Origin: Pascua guehoae
Taxonomy: Eukaryota > Basidiomycota > Tremellomycetes > Trichosporonales > Trichosporonaceae
Reading direction: 5' to 3'
Assembly: GCA_001600415.1 (NCBI GenBank)
Contig: BCJX01000015.1
Location: 127,382 to 191,381, forward strand
Length of the DNA: 64,000 bases
This document shows positions 24,973 through 36,517 of this stretch, in pieces. Positions within the stretch are counted from its first letter, which is position 1. The number at the start of each line of letters is the position of its first letter. Under the pieces are notes generated by a model, which had not been told where the DNA came from, did not search any database, and worked only from the letters and a program-made list of their open reading frames with translations. Position numbers and translations under genes: made by a program.

Positions 24973-27055
24973 ATCGTGATCCGCGATGTTGGCGATCGCG
25001 ATGATCCTCGATCGGCGCGATAAAGTCGCTGGGACGAGTTACGCGCAGGCCACAGGGAATAAAAGTCTGGGGTCGGGATCGGAGAGAGAGAGGGTCGGGG
25101 TTCAGTTCGGGTGGAGGTTCGAAGGAGGGGTCGCCAAGAGGTGGTCAGTCAGCGATGGCGGGGGACAACAAGTGTCTTGAGAAAGCGAGGCAATGCTCTC
25201 GCCCGCGGTCGGGAAGCGTAGTTGGGTGGGTGTGGGTGGTGAAGTGTCCAAGTTTACGGGAGTTGCATGGGCAGCGTCGAGAGTGGGACGGGTGGAATGG
25301 GCGGAACAATGCGAGTCGCGACGGTCCAATGGGTTTGGTTCGAGTGTGTGCTCGCGAGGGGTGACAATAAAGCGTGTCGTGCGCGCCGTGGGTCGTGCTG
25401 GAACGGAACAAAGAAGTCCTGGGCCGTCCTGGATCGGGTGGCTTGTAGACTGGCGGCTCGAGCTCGCTGCTCTGGATCCTGTTCGGGCCGTGTCTCGTGC
25501 ACGTCGGGTCAAGCGGGTCAAGGCAAAAGGAACACGTTGGGAATGTCTCGAGGTGGGGAGTGACAGGGTTATGGCCGACCGTTGCAGGGAATCGCGTCCA
25601 GGTGCCAAGTTGGTAGCCGGTTGCCCTCCAAGCTGCAAGTCGCGCGCGTCTGGTCGAGAGGGATCCGGGGGGTCCGAGCGCTGGCTGGTGGGATATTGCA
25701 GCGAGCGCAAGGCGAGCGGCGAGGACGAGGTGTCGAGGTCGTGCACAGATGTGAAGAGAGCAAAGGAGGCAAGTGGGCTAGGCTAGGTGCTGGCTAGCAA
25801 GTGGTCTATGCAGGCTAGTGAGCAATAGCTCAACAAATGGGCCCACTGGTCAACGGGTTGGCCCCGGTACGCGCGGTACGTGCGCGTGGCGTCTGGCGCC
25901 GTGTTTTGGGTTGCGTTTAGGGGGGTGCGGCGTCGTGGTGGTGGCTACGACGGGGGTGGGTCGTGTGGTGGCGTTTGACCTAAAGTGGGGGCCGATCGAT
26001 TCGAGACAACCCAACCAACAAAGTCGTGTATGTGTGCGTACCCAAGTGTAGGAGAACGAGTCGAGCAATGGCTATCAACAAACTACTGTACAGTTCGTAG
26101 TCTTTGTTTCTTCAGTCCAGTAACACGCAGCCAGACACAGCAATCCGGTGAGCGTGAGCGTGTCAGGTCTGGTCCAGCTCGTCCGCCGGCTCCTGGCCAC
26201 TTGGCCATCCACTGCCTTGGTGCCAGGTCCACGGATCCATGGGATTCATGCCCCGACAAGCATGCATGAGAGTGGCGCCTGAATGCCTGCATCCTGTACC
26301 TTGCCTTGCATGCTAGCGTGGGGCCTGTATGGTGGTGACATGGTGACAGGACGACTGCGAGGAGGCACCTGCCTCCCCTTGGGTACCGCCTTGGTACCAC
26401 CTGGGTACCGCCTGCGGACCTGACTTGTCGACGGTCTGTCACGACGGCCAGGCTCCATTGGATCGGTGCAGCCGTCGTGCGTACATGGTTGTCCTCTGCA
26501 CCGTCTGCACCCTCTGTACCTCGACCTACCTTTCTGCTATCCTATCTTGTGTCGCCTGCGGTCGGCCAGCCGGCCAACCCAAGCCATACTTTGGGCGGCC
26601 GCCGGGACTACCAGCCTGTATGGCTCAAGGCAGGGCCTGGTGGTTGTTACGTTTGTTTACGTTGTCCCGGGCGTATATAGTTTGGGCAGAGATTCCGCCC
26701 CTGGATGCTGCTTTTTCCACGAAAACACGAAAGAAAAAGACGCGCAGCTGCCTGCAATCTTTTAGCACGCGCACCGCGACGGACGCGCACGACGCGCGAG
26801 CCAGGTTCAGGCCGGGTCGAGGCAGGCGTCGCAGGCGGGCCCATCGGCCCTCACCTCGGTGACAGTCCCAGCACCCAACCGCGACCCAACCGCACCCAGC
26901 CCGTTCTCATGTACCTGCCCCGCGGGGCGGCAAGGTTTCTCTTCGCCCTGGTGCTGATCGTACTGGGCCATGTCGGGGACTGACTACTGCATCCAACCCG
27001 TCCCCAATCCACCATCACACACACCCACACCCATACGCACGCCGATCACCAAAGA
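24973..27055. other. Intergenic, 2.1 kb
   Basis: It holds the upstream region of the disordered-protein gene (purine-rich, gagagagagagg near 25085 on the plus strand) and a spacer. A ggtaccgcc/ggtaccacc triple lies at about 26383-26412. A 24-codon frame at 26909-26983 (MYLPRGAARFLFALVLIVLG) resembles a signal peptide or single membrane helix, but I could not chain it to a second exon. Other frames look like noise. Confidence 0.5.
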
Positions 27056-28355
27056 CTATATTCCATCCCCTATCCCACTCTCACCTTCCCAGCACTCTTC
27101 ACACTTCACACCCACGTCGTGGGGGCCAAACACCCAAAATGGCATGCCACTGGGCCCAGAAGGTCCCGTTGGTCGCGTGAATGCAGTCTGGTCGTGAACG
27201 TCGTTACTAGCTGTTCCTTGTTGTCCCAGAATGCCCAATGGGCCCAAAGCCAAACCTACAAACCCCGACTGTAACACTCCAGATTGTGACTCGGGCCATG
27301 GGTGGGGCACGGTGCCTCCCCCCGCGTCCTGGGCCTGCCATCCGGTCCGGTACCTGTTGGCCCTTGCGCCCTGGCCCGTCGAGTGCTCGGCGCGTTGTTC
27401 ATTCATGTATCTCGTCCCGCGTTCATGTTCGTGACGATATCCCGCCGAGCAGGTGGTAATGTTGAGTGTGGTCCTGCCTTGCTTGTCCGTGCGCGTTCCA
27501 GTTCGCGTTTCCATTGTGGCTACTAGAGGGACATTTCCACGACCCGAGCACACCATGTTCGCTCTCCCACTCCCATGTTCACGAATGCATACCGCCGTTG
27601 CACCTAGGGCATAGGTACCCGTTCCACATTGCGGACCGGCGTTGGGGTTCGTACCACTTATCCTCGTCGCGTTCCCGTCGCAGCCGGCATGCCAAGCATC
27701 CGTGGACAAGTAGTACGTGGCAGCCTCACTCAACGCAGCGCCGTGCGAACCCCCTCGCCGCGTTCGCAATCTCATGCAGCGCCAATGTTGGGAATGACTC
27801 AGCATTGCCCGGCGGGAATCGCTGTCAGCACCATAAACAAGTCAACAACCTTTCAGAGCGTGTCCAGGCCACGCTGCACGATCTGATGCGGCAACAGACC
27901 CACCACCTCCCCGACGTTGGGGCTACCGTGCCGCCTCCCGCGCCGTTGGCGCTCCCGCCGTGGAGCACGCAATGTGCTGCTCCCTATCAATACCCCGTCG
28001 TGTCTCCTCGCAAATCTGCCTCTCTCCTGAACGTACCGGTCTGGTACGTACCACATTGTACCGACACATATATGGTACACATTTCCATGCCGATAGACCA
28101 TACCCCACCAATACCCACTACCATACCCCGCCGTCTCCGGTTCAGACTTACCACCAACCCAAGAAGACAAACGAACCTGACATGTTACGTTGTGCCCGCA
28201 CCGTGGCTCGCGCTAGAGCACGTCGTCGTGGTCGTGTACGGCATGCTCGGGATAAAAACAATCGACCTCGGAGTATCTCGTACGTGAACGCGTGAGGCAT
28301 GTTAGGGCCCATAAGGTGCTCTTACGTCTTGGTTCTCCCAATTCTGCTCTCCCAT
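27056..28355 (-). CDS. Possible multi-exon hypothetical gene
   Basis: Read on the minus strand, short coding-looking pieces chain with good splice sites: MGEQNWENQD (28355-28326, donor GTAAGA), VDCFYPEHAVHDHDD, VRLSSWVG (donor GTAAGT), then DRYVQERGRFARRHDGVL and SPNVGEVVGLLPHQI. A CTGACAG acceptor gives RFPPGNAESFPTLALHEI and GFARRCVE. What follows is unclear: one frame stays open to 27056 with Gly/Thr-rich sequence, another gives a C-x2-C pair (LCPRCNGG) and stops. The pieces keep phase across four introns, which is hard to get by chance, but no domain is recognised. It could also be the remains of a gene. Confidence 0.35.
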
Positions 28356-28523
28356 GTCGGTGGTGATCTGCAAACATGGAAGCGATAAATAAATAAACAA
28401 ACACCAATTATCAGAGTTGGTCAGCACTGAGCTGCGTTGCCAAGTAGATGGTCTTGTCGTTGCGATAATCTCTCACATACCGATATCCCCGATCAAAACC
28501 TCGTCGCTCTCAAGGTCGTCGCC

Positions 28524-28764
28524 ATGCCCCGAAACACCTCGCCCTCAATCTCCTCGCTCCCTACCTCGCCAGGCACACCGAGTCGACCCGTGCCTCTTGT
28601 TGCCTCCGAGAGCCAAACACCGTCTGTGCCCATGACCCCACTGGGGTGCACGCACAGAGGGTCGCTTTGTCACTAGCCTGGATTTCAGTCACGTCAGGCC
28701 TACAGTATACAAATCACACGATCCCCTCGTTCTCATACCCAGCGCATGTAATCCCCCCAAGTGA
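28524..28764 (+). CDS. Possible small hypothetical gene
   Basis: Exon 28524-28645 (MPRNTSPSISSLPTSPGTPS...) joins through a GTGCAC...TTTCAG intron to 28689-28764, giving 65 residues that end SACNPPK. The joined sequence HVRPTVYKSHDPLVLIPSAC looks like real protein. An alternative uses the GTGATC at 28761 as a donor and continues from 28978 to 29224, adding a hydrophobic stretch. The start lies 168 bases from that of the minus-strand candidate at 28355, so they could share a promoter. No family recognised. Confidence 0.33.
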
Positions 28765-29336
28765 TCAAGGAATGGCAGACGGACAATAATTCGTACCAAA
28801 TGCACACTTTTTTTTGGTCTTCTTCTCGCGCCATATCCGGTAGTCTTGGTGCGATGAATCTCGTAGTCCATGTCGTAAACTTGTCAACATGTCAATATGC
28901 ACACTTGCCAGAAGAATGGCCATATGTGGCTAGAATGAGACTACCCGAGACATTCTCGGCTTGAACATTCCTTCCAGATCGTCGCCCCTAAGCTCGGCAG
29001 TGATCCCACTGGCTCCTCTGGTCGCGGTGGTCACGCTTTGGCAACGGCAGAAATGCACAACACGCGTCGCGCCGTCTCCAAGCAAAACATTTTCAGAGTG
29101 TTCCACAACCCTGGCTCATTGTTTTGTCACTCGCAACTGTTTGTTCCTTGTTTGGCACCAAACAAGTAATACGTGGCATCGTATCTGGCACAAGGGGCAT
29201 ACTGCGCCGCACACTACAGAGTAACACCGTCACTCAAGACTCACGACACACTCACAAGACACTCATTTGTCACGTAACCATCGCGGCCACTCCGATGGGC
29301 CCTACTACCCTACTCCTAGCTTGCACGCAGTACCTG
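28765..29336. other. Spacer, or further exons of the 28.5-kb candidate
   Basis: One open stretch (28978-29169) reads IVAPKLGSDPTGSSGRGGHA and further polar sequence; it may be a 3' exon of the upstream candidate in a different frame. A T9 tract lies at about 28808-28816. No other feature seen. The right end is the 3' side of the 607-aa gene. Confidence 0.4.
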
Positions 29337-31369
29337 TTACATGCAACAGCAGCCCATGCACGAGGGGGCGTCAAGCCCCTGTTCGTAATCAGCAAGGGTG
29401 CTCGTGCCAGAGCGCAGGTCGAGGAGACGATCCATCTCTATGCTCGACACGAAACGGACCATGATTATGCGCTCGGGCGGCGTTCGGATGTCGTCACCGT
29501 GAGTAGAAGGAGGTTCGATATGCTTTGGTGTTTCAATGGCCGAAGTCCACTTGCGGATGCGAGCCTCTTTCTCTTGCAGGGTAGACGGACGTGATTCATC
29601 AGCCGCCTTCAGGCGGGCAAACACGTCTTGAGCGACGCTTTGCGCCGATGTCGGCACTCGGTCGGCGATGGCAGCTCGCAAGTGGGACACGTCCGGGAAC
29701 CGTCCGTCTCGACCTCGAGTAATGTATCGGTTAAGTGCGTTTGGAGGCGATTTACCACCATATTTGCTAGGCAGGGGTGATTGGATGAACACCGGCGTGT
29801 CGGCACCGTTGGTCGCAAAGTTCGAGTCGTTGGCACCGCGCTGCTGCGAACTCGAGGGTTTGACTTCAGAGGGTGACGCTGGGCAACGTTAGTTGCGTGT
29901 TTCATCCCTGATGTCTTTTGCGTGCTCGCCAGTGCTGGATCAAAAACGTACCCGAACCCAACTCAAAACGTGAAACACGGGGTGAATGCTGCGAGACGAC
30001 AACCATGGGAATAGCCTCGTGGGAAGTTGCGTGTAAAGCCAAATGGGGGGTAGGGCCACTGGGGAGAGCACCGGGGAGCTTCTCCTCATTGGTCGAAGGA
30101 CACATGCTGCCGCAGGAAGGGCGTCGTGTGCCGATAACGCGCGTCGATTGTGCGGTCTCTGGAAAGATTCCATCCGGCGTCGGTGCACGGATAGACGTGT
30201 ACAAGAGCTGGGTGACATACTCGCGAAAGTCGGCGGATGGTGGATCAAAACGTGCAAGATGTTCGGGTGATTGTCCCCACGGAAGCTTGCGCAGCACATT
30301 GATGGCACGCTCAAACGTCCTCCAGAGAGTTTGCATCGACGCATCGTTGAGTGTGTACCGCCCAGTGGTCAGGTCGAGAAACGGGCACCCGCCAAAGTCG
30401 TAGCTGGCAACGAGGTCGTGGCAGAAGAGAAGCGATGGGTCGACATAGTCTACTTCAACGAGCGTCGAGTAGCTGACGCGAAAGTCGGGGCAATGTGCCA
30501 GAACGTCGTCGGGCACCTCGAGTGCAATGTTGATTTCCTCCACTTCTGCCGTAGCGTACGAATGGCGGAGACTCTGGGGGGTCAGTGTGTTCGAAATGCA
30601 GTCTATGACTTGCCCTGATGATTCCCCGGTTGAGCACGCAAAGCCGACTAAACCTCGAGTTGAGCATGCACAGGCCCAGCCAGGTCCCACACTGGGTCCA
30701 GGCTGAAGCCAGGCGTGTAAGGGCATGAACAATCGCCTCGTGGGCCTTGCTGGATGCCCAGTATCGACGTTCATCAGGGTCTTCAATCTCCGAGCACAGC
30801 GGCGAGTGCTGGACAGCGGCCACAAGGCCCGCTACCCTCCATTCGTGCACACCGTCTGTGCTGGGGTCGACCTGTTGTTTGGCGGCCGTGATCCAGAACG
30901 CGGGTGACCGAATAATATTGCACGTGCTTTCGAAGCTCTCTTCATCTTCGCCTGCGAGCGACACAATGCCGCGGTCCGAGTTGTACCGGAACGGAGGCAT
31001 TTCGGCCGGCTGTTTGTGTCGGTCAGTTGGCCGTCAACGAGGCTACACGGCGCACACGCAACTCCGTACCTTGGCGAGCTTGTCTTCGGCATACAGCTGT
31101 TGGCAGTCCCTTGGTGAGCCGATTTCGAGTCCACTGTTCTCGTCGCCTTTGTTCGAAGGGGGGTGGAAGGAGAAGACATTGTTCACGACGCGCTTCAATG
31201 GCGACGTTAGGTCGTTGACGGTCACTGCACCTTCGGTGGTGCAGCGAAGGAGGTGGTGGACATCGTTGTAGAAGGGGTCGTTATAGGAAACGCTGTTAAA
31301 GGCAGGAGGGTGTTGAGGACGGAGGTAAGAAGAATAGGACATCCCGCCGGACCCACTGGGTTCCGACAT
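29337..31369 (-). CDS. Hypothetical 607-aa protein with Cys-rich C-terminus
   Basis: Exons 31369-31070, 31009-30691, 30614-29952 and 29878-29337 sum to 608 codons with consistent phase. The second donor is GTGGGA inside an otherwise open frame; using the GTTTAG donor downstream breaks the frame, so I prefer the former. N-terminal half: MSEPSGSGGMSYSSY, NDPFYNDVHHLLRCTTEGAV, and a Trp-rich helical stretch (SPAFWITAAKQQ, HEWRVAGLVAAV). The middle has VEEINIALEVPDDVLAHCPD and DLVASYDFGGCPFLDLTTGR. The last residues are CMGCCCM, which could be palmitoylated. No signal peptide, membrane helix or known domain. It shares a divergent promoter with MTF1. Probably restricted to this lineage. Confidence 0.7.
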
Positions 31370-31820
31370 TGGGAGAGGGTCTGGGCAGGGGAGGGACTAT
31401 TACAAGGGTGAGAATGAGAGGCAGGGAGGAGAGGTGGAGGGAGCAACGGGCAGGGAGCAGAAGGGCAGGGAGCACGAGGATAAGGTAATTAGAGAGGGAA
31501 GTGAAAGAGCTCAACAGAGCGAGATGAAGAGGAGAACAAGCAACGAGGGGGTGAGAAGAGGAGAATGAGAGGACAGAGGAGGAGAGTGAGAGGAACGTTG
31601 AAAGGCGACGATCACGATAGAGTAGCACAAACAAACCAGGCGCGCTGTCAGGCGGCAGGCTGGGCTACCAGTAGTGGCGATTGATTCGGCAGGGTGGTGA
31701 CGCACACCCAAATTGCTTCCGTGACCTCCACTTTCGACCGAGGCAGAATGTTGAGAACAAAGACACAGACTTTTGTCACCTCCACCCCCGTTCACCCTAT
31801 CCACCCACACAACCCATACC
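31370..31820. promoter_or_regulatory. Divergent promoter, 607-aa gene and MTF1
   Basis: 451 bases between two start codons. From about 31380 to 31600 the plus strand is strongly purine-rich (gaggag and gggagg tracts), which is a pyrimidine-rich leader for the minus-strand gene. The MTF1 side is C-rich (cacctccacccccgtt). Confidence 0.6.
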
Positions 31821-33452
31821 ATGCCGCGACTTCGACTACCGCCTCTACCCCGCGGCAGGGAATGGTCCAAGTGGATGCCCAAGACGATCCCGCGAGGCGA
31901 GGGTGTCGGTCCGCGTGATGGACACAAGCGGCACTTTCTCGCCAACCGGGAACTCTGCGACGAGTTTGTGCGCGCCCTCGGTATCCGCAAGGGCGAGGTC
32001 GTGATTGACGCCTACGCTGGCCCTGGGTCTGTGACGCGGTCGCTGCTTGCGGGTGGCCACGACGAGACGTCTTCCGAGGACTGGGAAAAGGTGGCGGCGG
32101 AGAAGGAGGACGTCATATCTAAGATTGGCAAGGGCAACCTGCCTGCGAGCCAACGGTTCACGTTTCCACCATGGGATAAGTCCCAGGTCGACAGCGCGCC
32201 CAGCGCCGACATGCCCAAGGAGGTTACCGTACCCAAGCTTGTGGTTGCCACCGACCCATTGATGACCCTTCTGGGGCGTGGGATGGGATTTGACCGCGAG
32301 GCCGCGCTGGCTTCCCGGAGTCGCCACCATCCCCTCGAGGATGACGAAGCAAAGGCGGTGCTCAGCAGCCGCAAACCGATGGTGTACGCGTCGTCTATCC
32401 AGGACCGGCTTGCCTTTTCCCCCGAATCGGTATACAGGTGGTCGGCGGTGCCGGCCATTCTCGAGGATCCTCTGGTCTACCCACACCTCCCAGTCTACGA
32501 CAAGACCAAAAAGGGCGCCGAGGCGACATACCACCCATGGACCGAAACGCCTCCACCCATTACGTTCGTTGTGACTGTGCCAGAGGGTACCATGGGAGAC
32601 CAGCTAGTTTCGCAGTGGGTCGCGACTGCATGCGGTGACGACTCGTATGGCCGGGCGTGGCTGTTCAAGTGGGGCCGGGTGCGCGTTGCACTGTTGGCTC
32701 ACAAGGGTGTGTACGATGTGAGTAGCGGGGCGGAACAAGCCTGGAAAGTGCTGGTGCTGACGGGATACCAGCGCCTCATGGCCAAGCCAGGAGAAAACAT
32801 CCACTGCAAGCTGAGCGTCATGGCGCAGGCGCTCTTCGACATGCGCCCGCTGCCGCCATACCACCACGTTCCCAATGTGGACAAAAAGTCGTTGGGGACG
32901 CATACCAACGTCGAGGACGGTATCGCACTCTACAAGCTAGCCTATGCGAAGAGGGCAGGACCCAACGACCCCATCACCCTCCGTGCCACGTCTCCCGCGC
33001 CGCCACCCATCGACATTGTGACGCAGACCAAGGTCGAAGACTTTTATCCTCCATTTAAGAGGAGCTCGAGCCGCAAAGCAGATTTCGAGGCAGACCTCGA
33101 TCGTCCAATCCTCCTTGGTATTGAGATGATTCCCAAGTTCAACTCGGTCATGCTGCCCGAGCAGCGCGATATGTGGGAGTTTCTCCTGCGCAAGTGCTTT
33201 GTCCGCGAGAGCACAACCATCGCCGAACAACTCCCGACGATTACATTTGGCGCCGAAAACTTGATGCCAAAGATCTCAGACACCAGCGAGACCTGTCCAT
33301 ACCGCGGCAAACCGGTCTGTGCCGATGAGCGGATCCGCAACCTCACCATCGACCAGTGGGCGCGTATCGTCGATGTCTTTGACAAGTGGGCATTCAAGCC
33401 TGATGTCCTTGTGCTCGACATCCAGGGTGAGGACAAGGACGAAGACCGGTAG
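31821..33452 (+). CDS. MTF1: Mitochondrial transcription factor 1 / rRNA adenine dimethyltransferase-like
   Basis: Uninterrupted frame, 543 residues from the ATG at 31821 (an upstream in-frame ATG at 31773 adds 16 residues). The N-terminus is basic with Arg and Pro, fitting mitochondrial import. The AdoMet-binding segment EVVIDAYAGPGSVTRSLL lies at about 61-78, preceded by KRHFLANRELCDEFV, as in the KsgA/Dim1/TFB family. The C-terminal half has FNSVMLPEQRDMWEFLLRK, as in fungal Mtf1. In yeast Mtf1 melts promoters for the mitochondrial RNA polymerase; methylation activity is usually lost. Longer than S. cerevisiae Mtf1 (341), mainly through inserts after motif I. No introns, unlike its neighbours. 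Confidence 0.8.
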   Translation: MPRLRLPPLPRGREWSKWMPKTIPRGEGVGPRDGHKRHFLANRELCDEFVRALGIRKGEVVIDAYAGPGSVTRSLLAGGHDETSSEDWEKVAAEKEDVISKIGKGNLPASQRFTFPPWDKSQVDSAPSADMPKEVTVPKLVVATDPLMTLLGRGMGFDREAALASRSRHHPLEDDEAKAVLSSRKPMVYASSIQDRLAFSPESVYRWSAVPAILEDPLVYPHLPVYDKTKKGAEATYHPWTETPPPITFVVTVPEGTMGDQLVSQWVATACGDDSYGRAWLFKWGRVRVALLAHKGVYDVSSGAEQAWKVLVLTGYQRLMAKPGENIHCKLSVMAQALFDMRPLPPYHHVPNVDKKSLGTHTNVEDGIALYKLAYAKRAGPNDPITLRATSPAPPPIDIVTQTKVEDFYPPFKRSSSRKADFEADLDRPILLGIEMIPKFNSVMLPEQRDMWEFLLRKCFVRESTTIAEQLPTITFGAENLMPKISDTSETCPYRGKPVCADERIRNLTIDQWARIVDVFDKWAFKPDVLVLDIQGEDKDEDR

Positions 33453-33596
33453 TGCAGCTTTGATCTTGCGCTACTTGCTGCTCCTTGCCCTGGCTGTGCG
33501 CGTACCGCTGCGTACATCGAGGCGTATATCTTGCATGTAGATACCCTGTACAGCTGTACACCCAATGTAACCCTACTCCCCATGCCACCTCTCGTG
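33453..33596. other. Short convergent gap between MTF1 and CAB4
   Basis: Only 144 bases separate the two stop codons, so the transcripts must share or overlap 3' ends. A ctgtacagctgtacac palindromic word lies near 33546-33562. Confidence 0.6.
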
Positions 33597-34685
33597 CTAG
33601 CTCTGGGCTTGGCTGTCGCCCTTGTTCTTGTCCATCCACCCGCGGATGGCGGTGCTGCCCATCTTGAGCTCCTTGAGCTCCCCGTCGTCGGCGCCCACGA
33701 GGTCGACAATGGAAAATGTGTCGTCGTTTGTGACCTTGGACGAAATGACATTGACGACAAACATGTCAAGCTCGCCCAGCCCCTTTTCCCTGCGGATCCG
33801 GTTCACATCGTTTCCGCCAGTGAGCGTCTCGCGGCTGACGGTGAGTGCGGTGATTTCCGCATCCCACGCAGTTGGGCCCGCCGCGTCCTCAATCTCGACA
33901 ACGTCCAACACTGTCTCTCCGGGCCCACACCGCTTGAGGAACGCGTTGACACCTTCCAGCCGCGTGCCAATGTCTTCGACGAGGCGCGAATGCGCCTTGC
34001 CCGCGAGGAGCTTATCGGCGACGACGCCCACGACGAGCCGCTTTGAGCTGATAAACAGCGACATGTGCAGCAACAGCTTGTGCGCCGCGTGCAGGTGGTC
34101 AAACGTGCCGCCTACAGCGCCGACAGCGTACGTCTTGCCTTTGCCTGTCGGGAACGCGCCCGCGGGCGGCAGCGCTGGCGCCTTGAGCGTGTGTCGGGAA
34201 ACAGACGACGCGACCGTTTTGAGAATATCGCTCGCGAGGTCGAGATAGCCTGGCCTCTATCAGTAACGACCTCGCAGGTACTATCATGGCTCCGACCCAC
34301 CATCGAGGAGGAGCACCGTCTCCTGGTGTCCGAGCTTGTAGTTCCAGTCGCCCAGCTCGCCATCAAACCGCACCTCGACGTCGAGGAGCACACGCTCTGC
34401 GCGCCACTGCCCCGCCGCGAGCGCCGCGTACACCTTACCCAGGAAACCCTGGAACGCCGCAAAGTGCACCGACGGCGCGGCACGGAGCTCGGCGTACAGC
34501 TGTCGTCGGCCCGGGGTCGAGAAGAGCACCGTAAACGACGTGTCGGCCGAGTGCTGCGCCGTCTCGTAGATGAGCGGCAGGAGCGGGGCCGGGTCCGCCA
34601 GCAGCGCCGGCGTAAAGGGGAGCACGAGGACGGCATGTGTCGCCGTCGATGGCGCAGACGACGCTGATGGGTTGGTGGGGGCCAT
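33597..34685 (-). CDS. CAB4: Phosphopantetheine adenylyltransferase (CoA biosynthesis)
   Basis: Exons 34685-34301 and 34249-33597 give 345 residues. The nucleotidyltransferase signature VGGTFDHLHAAHKLLLHMS (TxxH-type ATP site) is intact. It is followed by LVVGVVADKLLAGKAHS and, near the C-terminus, NVISSKVTNDDTFSIVDLV and KMGSTAIRGWM, as in eukaryotic PPATs. The N-terminal 125 residues form the less conserved part found in Cab4 (LLDVEVRFDGELGDWNYKLG). It converts 4'-phosphopantetheine and ATP to dephospho-CoA in the cytosol as part of the Cab complex. Start chosen at 34685 (MAPTNPSASS); a Met 21 codons upstream is possible. The dephospho-CoA kinase step is a separate gene in fungi and is not seen here. 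Confidence 0.92.
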
Positions 34686-35816
34686 GTCAGTTGTTTGAGA
34701 GTTGTAAAAGCGGGTGTGGTGGGGTGAACGGGATTCCAACACAAACACAATTCCGTACTCCGTCTTCGGTACGCTGTTGCTCGGCTATGGATGCCTCACC
34801 ACGTCGTTCAACGGCCCAGACCGGGTATGGCTAGCACGAGCGGACGACTCCGAAATGCGGGGCCCCAGGTAGTCCGTTGTGGCGATCAGTCCCATCCCAT
34901 CGTCACCACCTCTGTCATGCACGCCCCTTTTGTAAACTGCTCCTTGTTGCTTTCCACGCCGGCCAAGCCATGGCCGAGGTCGGCGACGGACTCGGTCGTG
35001 CCCTCCATGCATGCATACATTGTCATCATGCATTGTCAGCACGCAAGCTGAACAGGTTTATGACTCCACCATTTCGGATCCGTATGGTGGACGATGACCA
35101 AGACGATGACGCCAAGCTAAAGTTACGTAACACCTCCCCCACCCACCCCAGCCCTTGTGCCACACGATAATTCCGCCAAACTCCGGCTTAGCAATCTGTC
35201 CAAATTACTCCCGCTCTCGGACCCGGGGATTTGGCTGTACGGTGGGGTGGGTGGGTGGTGGCCTGCCTGGCTCGCAGTGTGGTGTGGGCGGCGGTGTGCG
35301 GTGGGACGGGTGGTGCACTTGTTCAAACCGATTCCACTCCAGACTTGTCCTCCATCCCTCAACCCTGTAAAAATCGTGAGTAGACGCCAACAGAGACACT
35401 CGATATTCGACACACGCGCGCGCATCACGACCATTGCGATGGAGAGGACGGGACTGGGAATAGCGATGAGCAGAGTTTGGGGGGGGTGCTGCGAGGTTCT
35501 TGAAGGTTTGAGAGGGAGGCGAGTTTGAGCGCGCGTAACAGGAGTGATTAGAAATCACTTTTGTGATGGCGTCGAGAGCCGCTGTGACATCCTCGAGAGC
35601 ATCTCATACACCTACAAGAGCCTCCCCAACGACACGGACAACAGTTCCAACTCGCACGCTCGCACACAACGCTTTCCAGTCCCATCCACGCCTCTCCTCG
35701 CAATCTGTGCACAATTTGGCGTGATTGCTCAGCAACTCTGCCGCACGCCACCTACTCTTCCTACTTAAGCTCCTACGTACCACCTGGACTCCCCAACTAA
35801 CAAGTCCAGAGCAAAG
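34686..35816. promoter_or_regulatory. Divergent promoter region, CAB4 and RPL10
   Basis: 1.1 kb between start codons, without a supported gene. Just before RPL10 the words aactaacaagtccag (35794-35809) look like a branch site and acceptor, and a gtgagtag donor-like word occurs at 35376, so a 5' UTR intron is possible. Ribosomal protein genes of yeasts often carry one. The rest is a mix of G-rich (35240-35310) and C-rich patches. Confidence 0.5.
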
Positions 35817-36517
35817 ATGGGTCGCCGTCCCGCTCGCTGCTACCGCTACTGCAAGAACAAGCCGTACCCCAAGTCGCGGTACAACCGTGGTGTGCCGGAC
35901 CCCAAGATCCGCATCTACGACCTCGGCCGCAAGAAGGCGTCTGTCGACGACTTCCCCTTCTGCTGCCACCTCGTCTCTGACGAGTACGAGCAGCTCTCTT
36001 CGGAGGCTCTCGAGGCGGCCCGTATTTGTGCCAACAAGTACATTGTCAAGACCGCCGGTAAGGAGGCCTTCCACCTCCGCGTCCGTGTCCACCCCTTCCA
36101 CATCATCCGTATCAACAAGATGCTTTCGTGCGCTGGTGCGGATCGTCTGCAGCAGGGTATGCGTGGTGCGTGGGGTAAGCCCTACGGTTCGGTCGCCCGT
36201 GTCAACATGTGAGTGAACAATACACAAAAGTTTTTGGAGGGGTAAGCTGACAAAGCAGTGGCCAGGTCATCATGTCCATCCGTTGCCGTGACTCGAACAA
36301 GGCCGTCATCATCGAGGCCCTCCGTCGTGCTCGTTACAAGTTCCCCGGTCGCCAGAAGATCATCGTCTCGAAGAAGTGGGGTTTCACCTCGCTCGACCGT
36401 CCCGACTACGAGGCCCTCAAGGCCAACAAGCAGGTCGTCAACGACGGTGCCTACGTCCAGTTCCTCAAGCCCAAGGGCAACCTCGAGGCCAACCTCCGCA
36501 TGGCGGCTCGTGCTTAA
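35817..36517 (+). CDS. RPL10: 60S ribosomal protein uL16 (L10)
   Basis: Exons 35817-36208 and 36259-36517 give 216 residues; yeast Rpl10 is 221. The family N-terminus [20 protein letters not shown] is present, as are [37 protein letters not shown] and [19 protein letters not shown], the P-site-facing loop. The single 50-base intron (GTGAGT...CTGACAAAGCAG) splits the Ile codon after ARVN. uL16 joins the 60S subunit late in the cytoplasm and is needed for release of Nmd3. Codon use is strongly biased to C-ending codons, as for a highly expressed gene. Confidence 0.97.
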
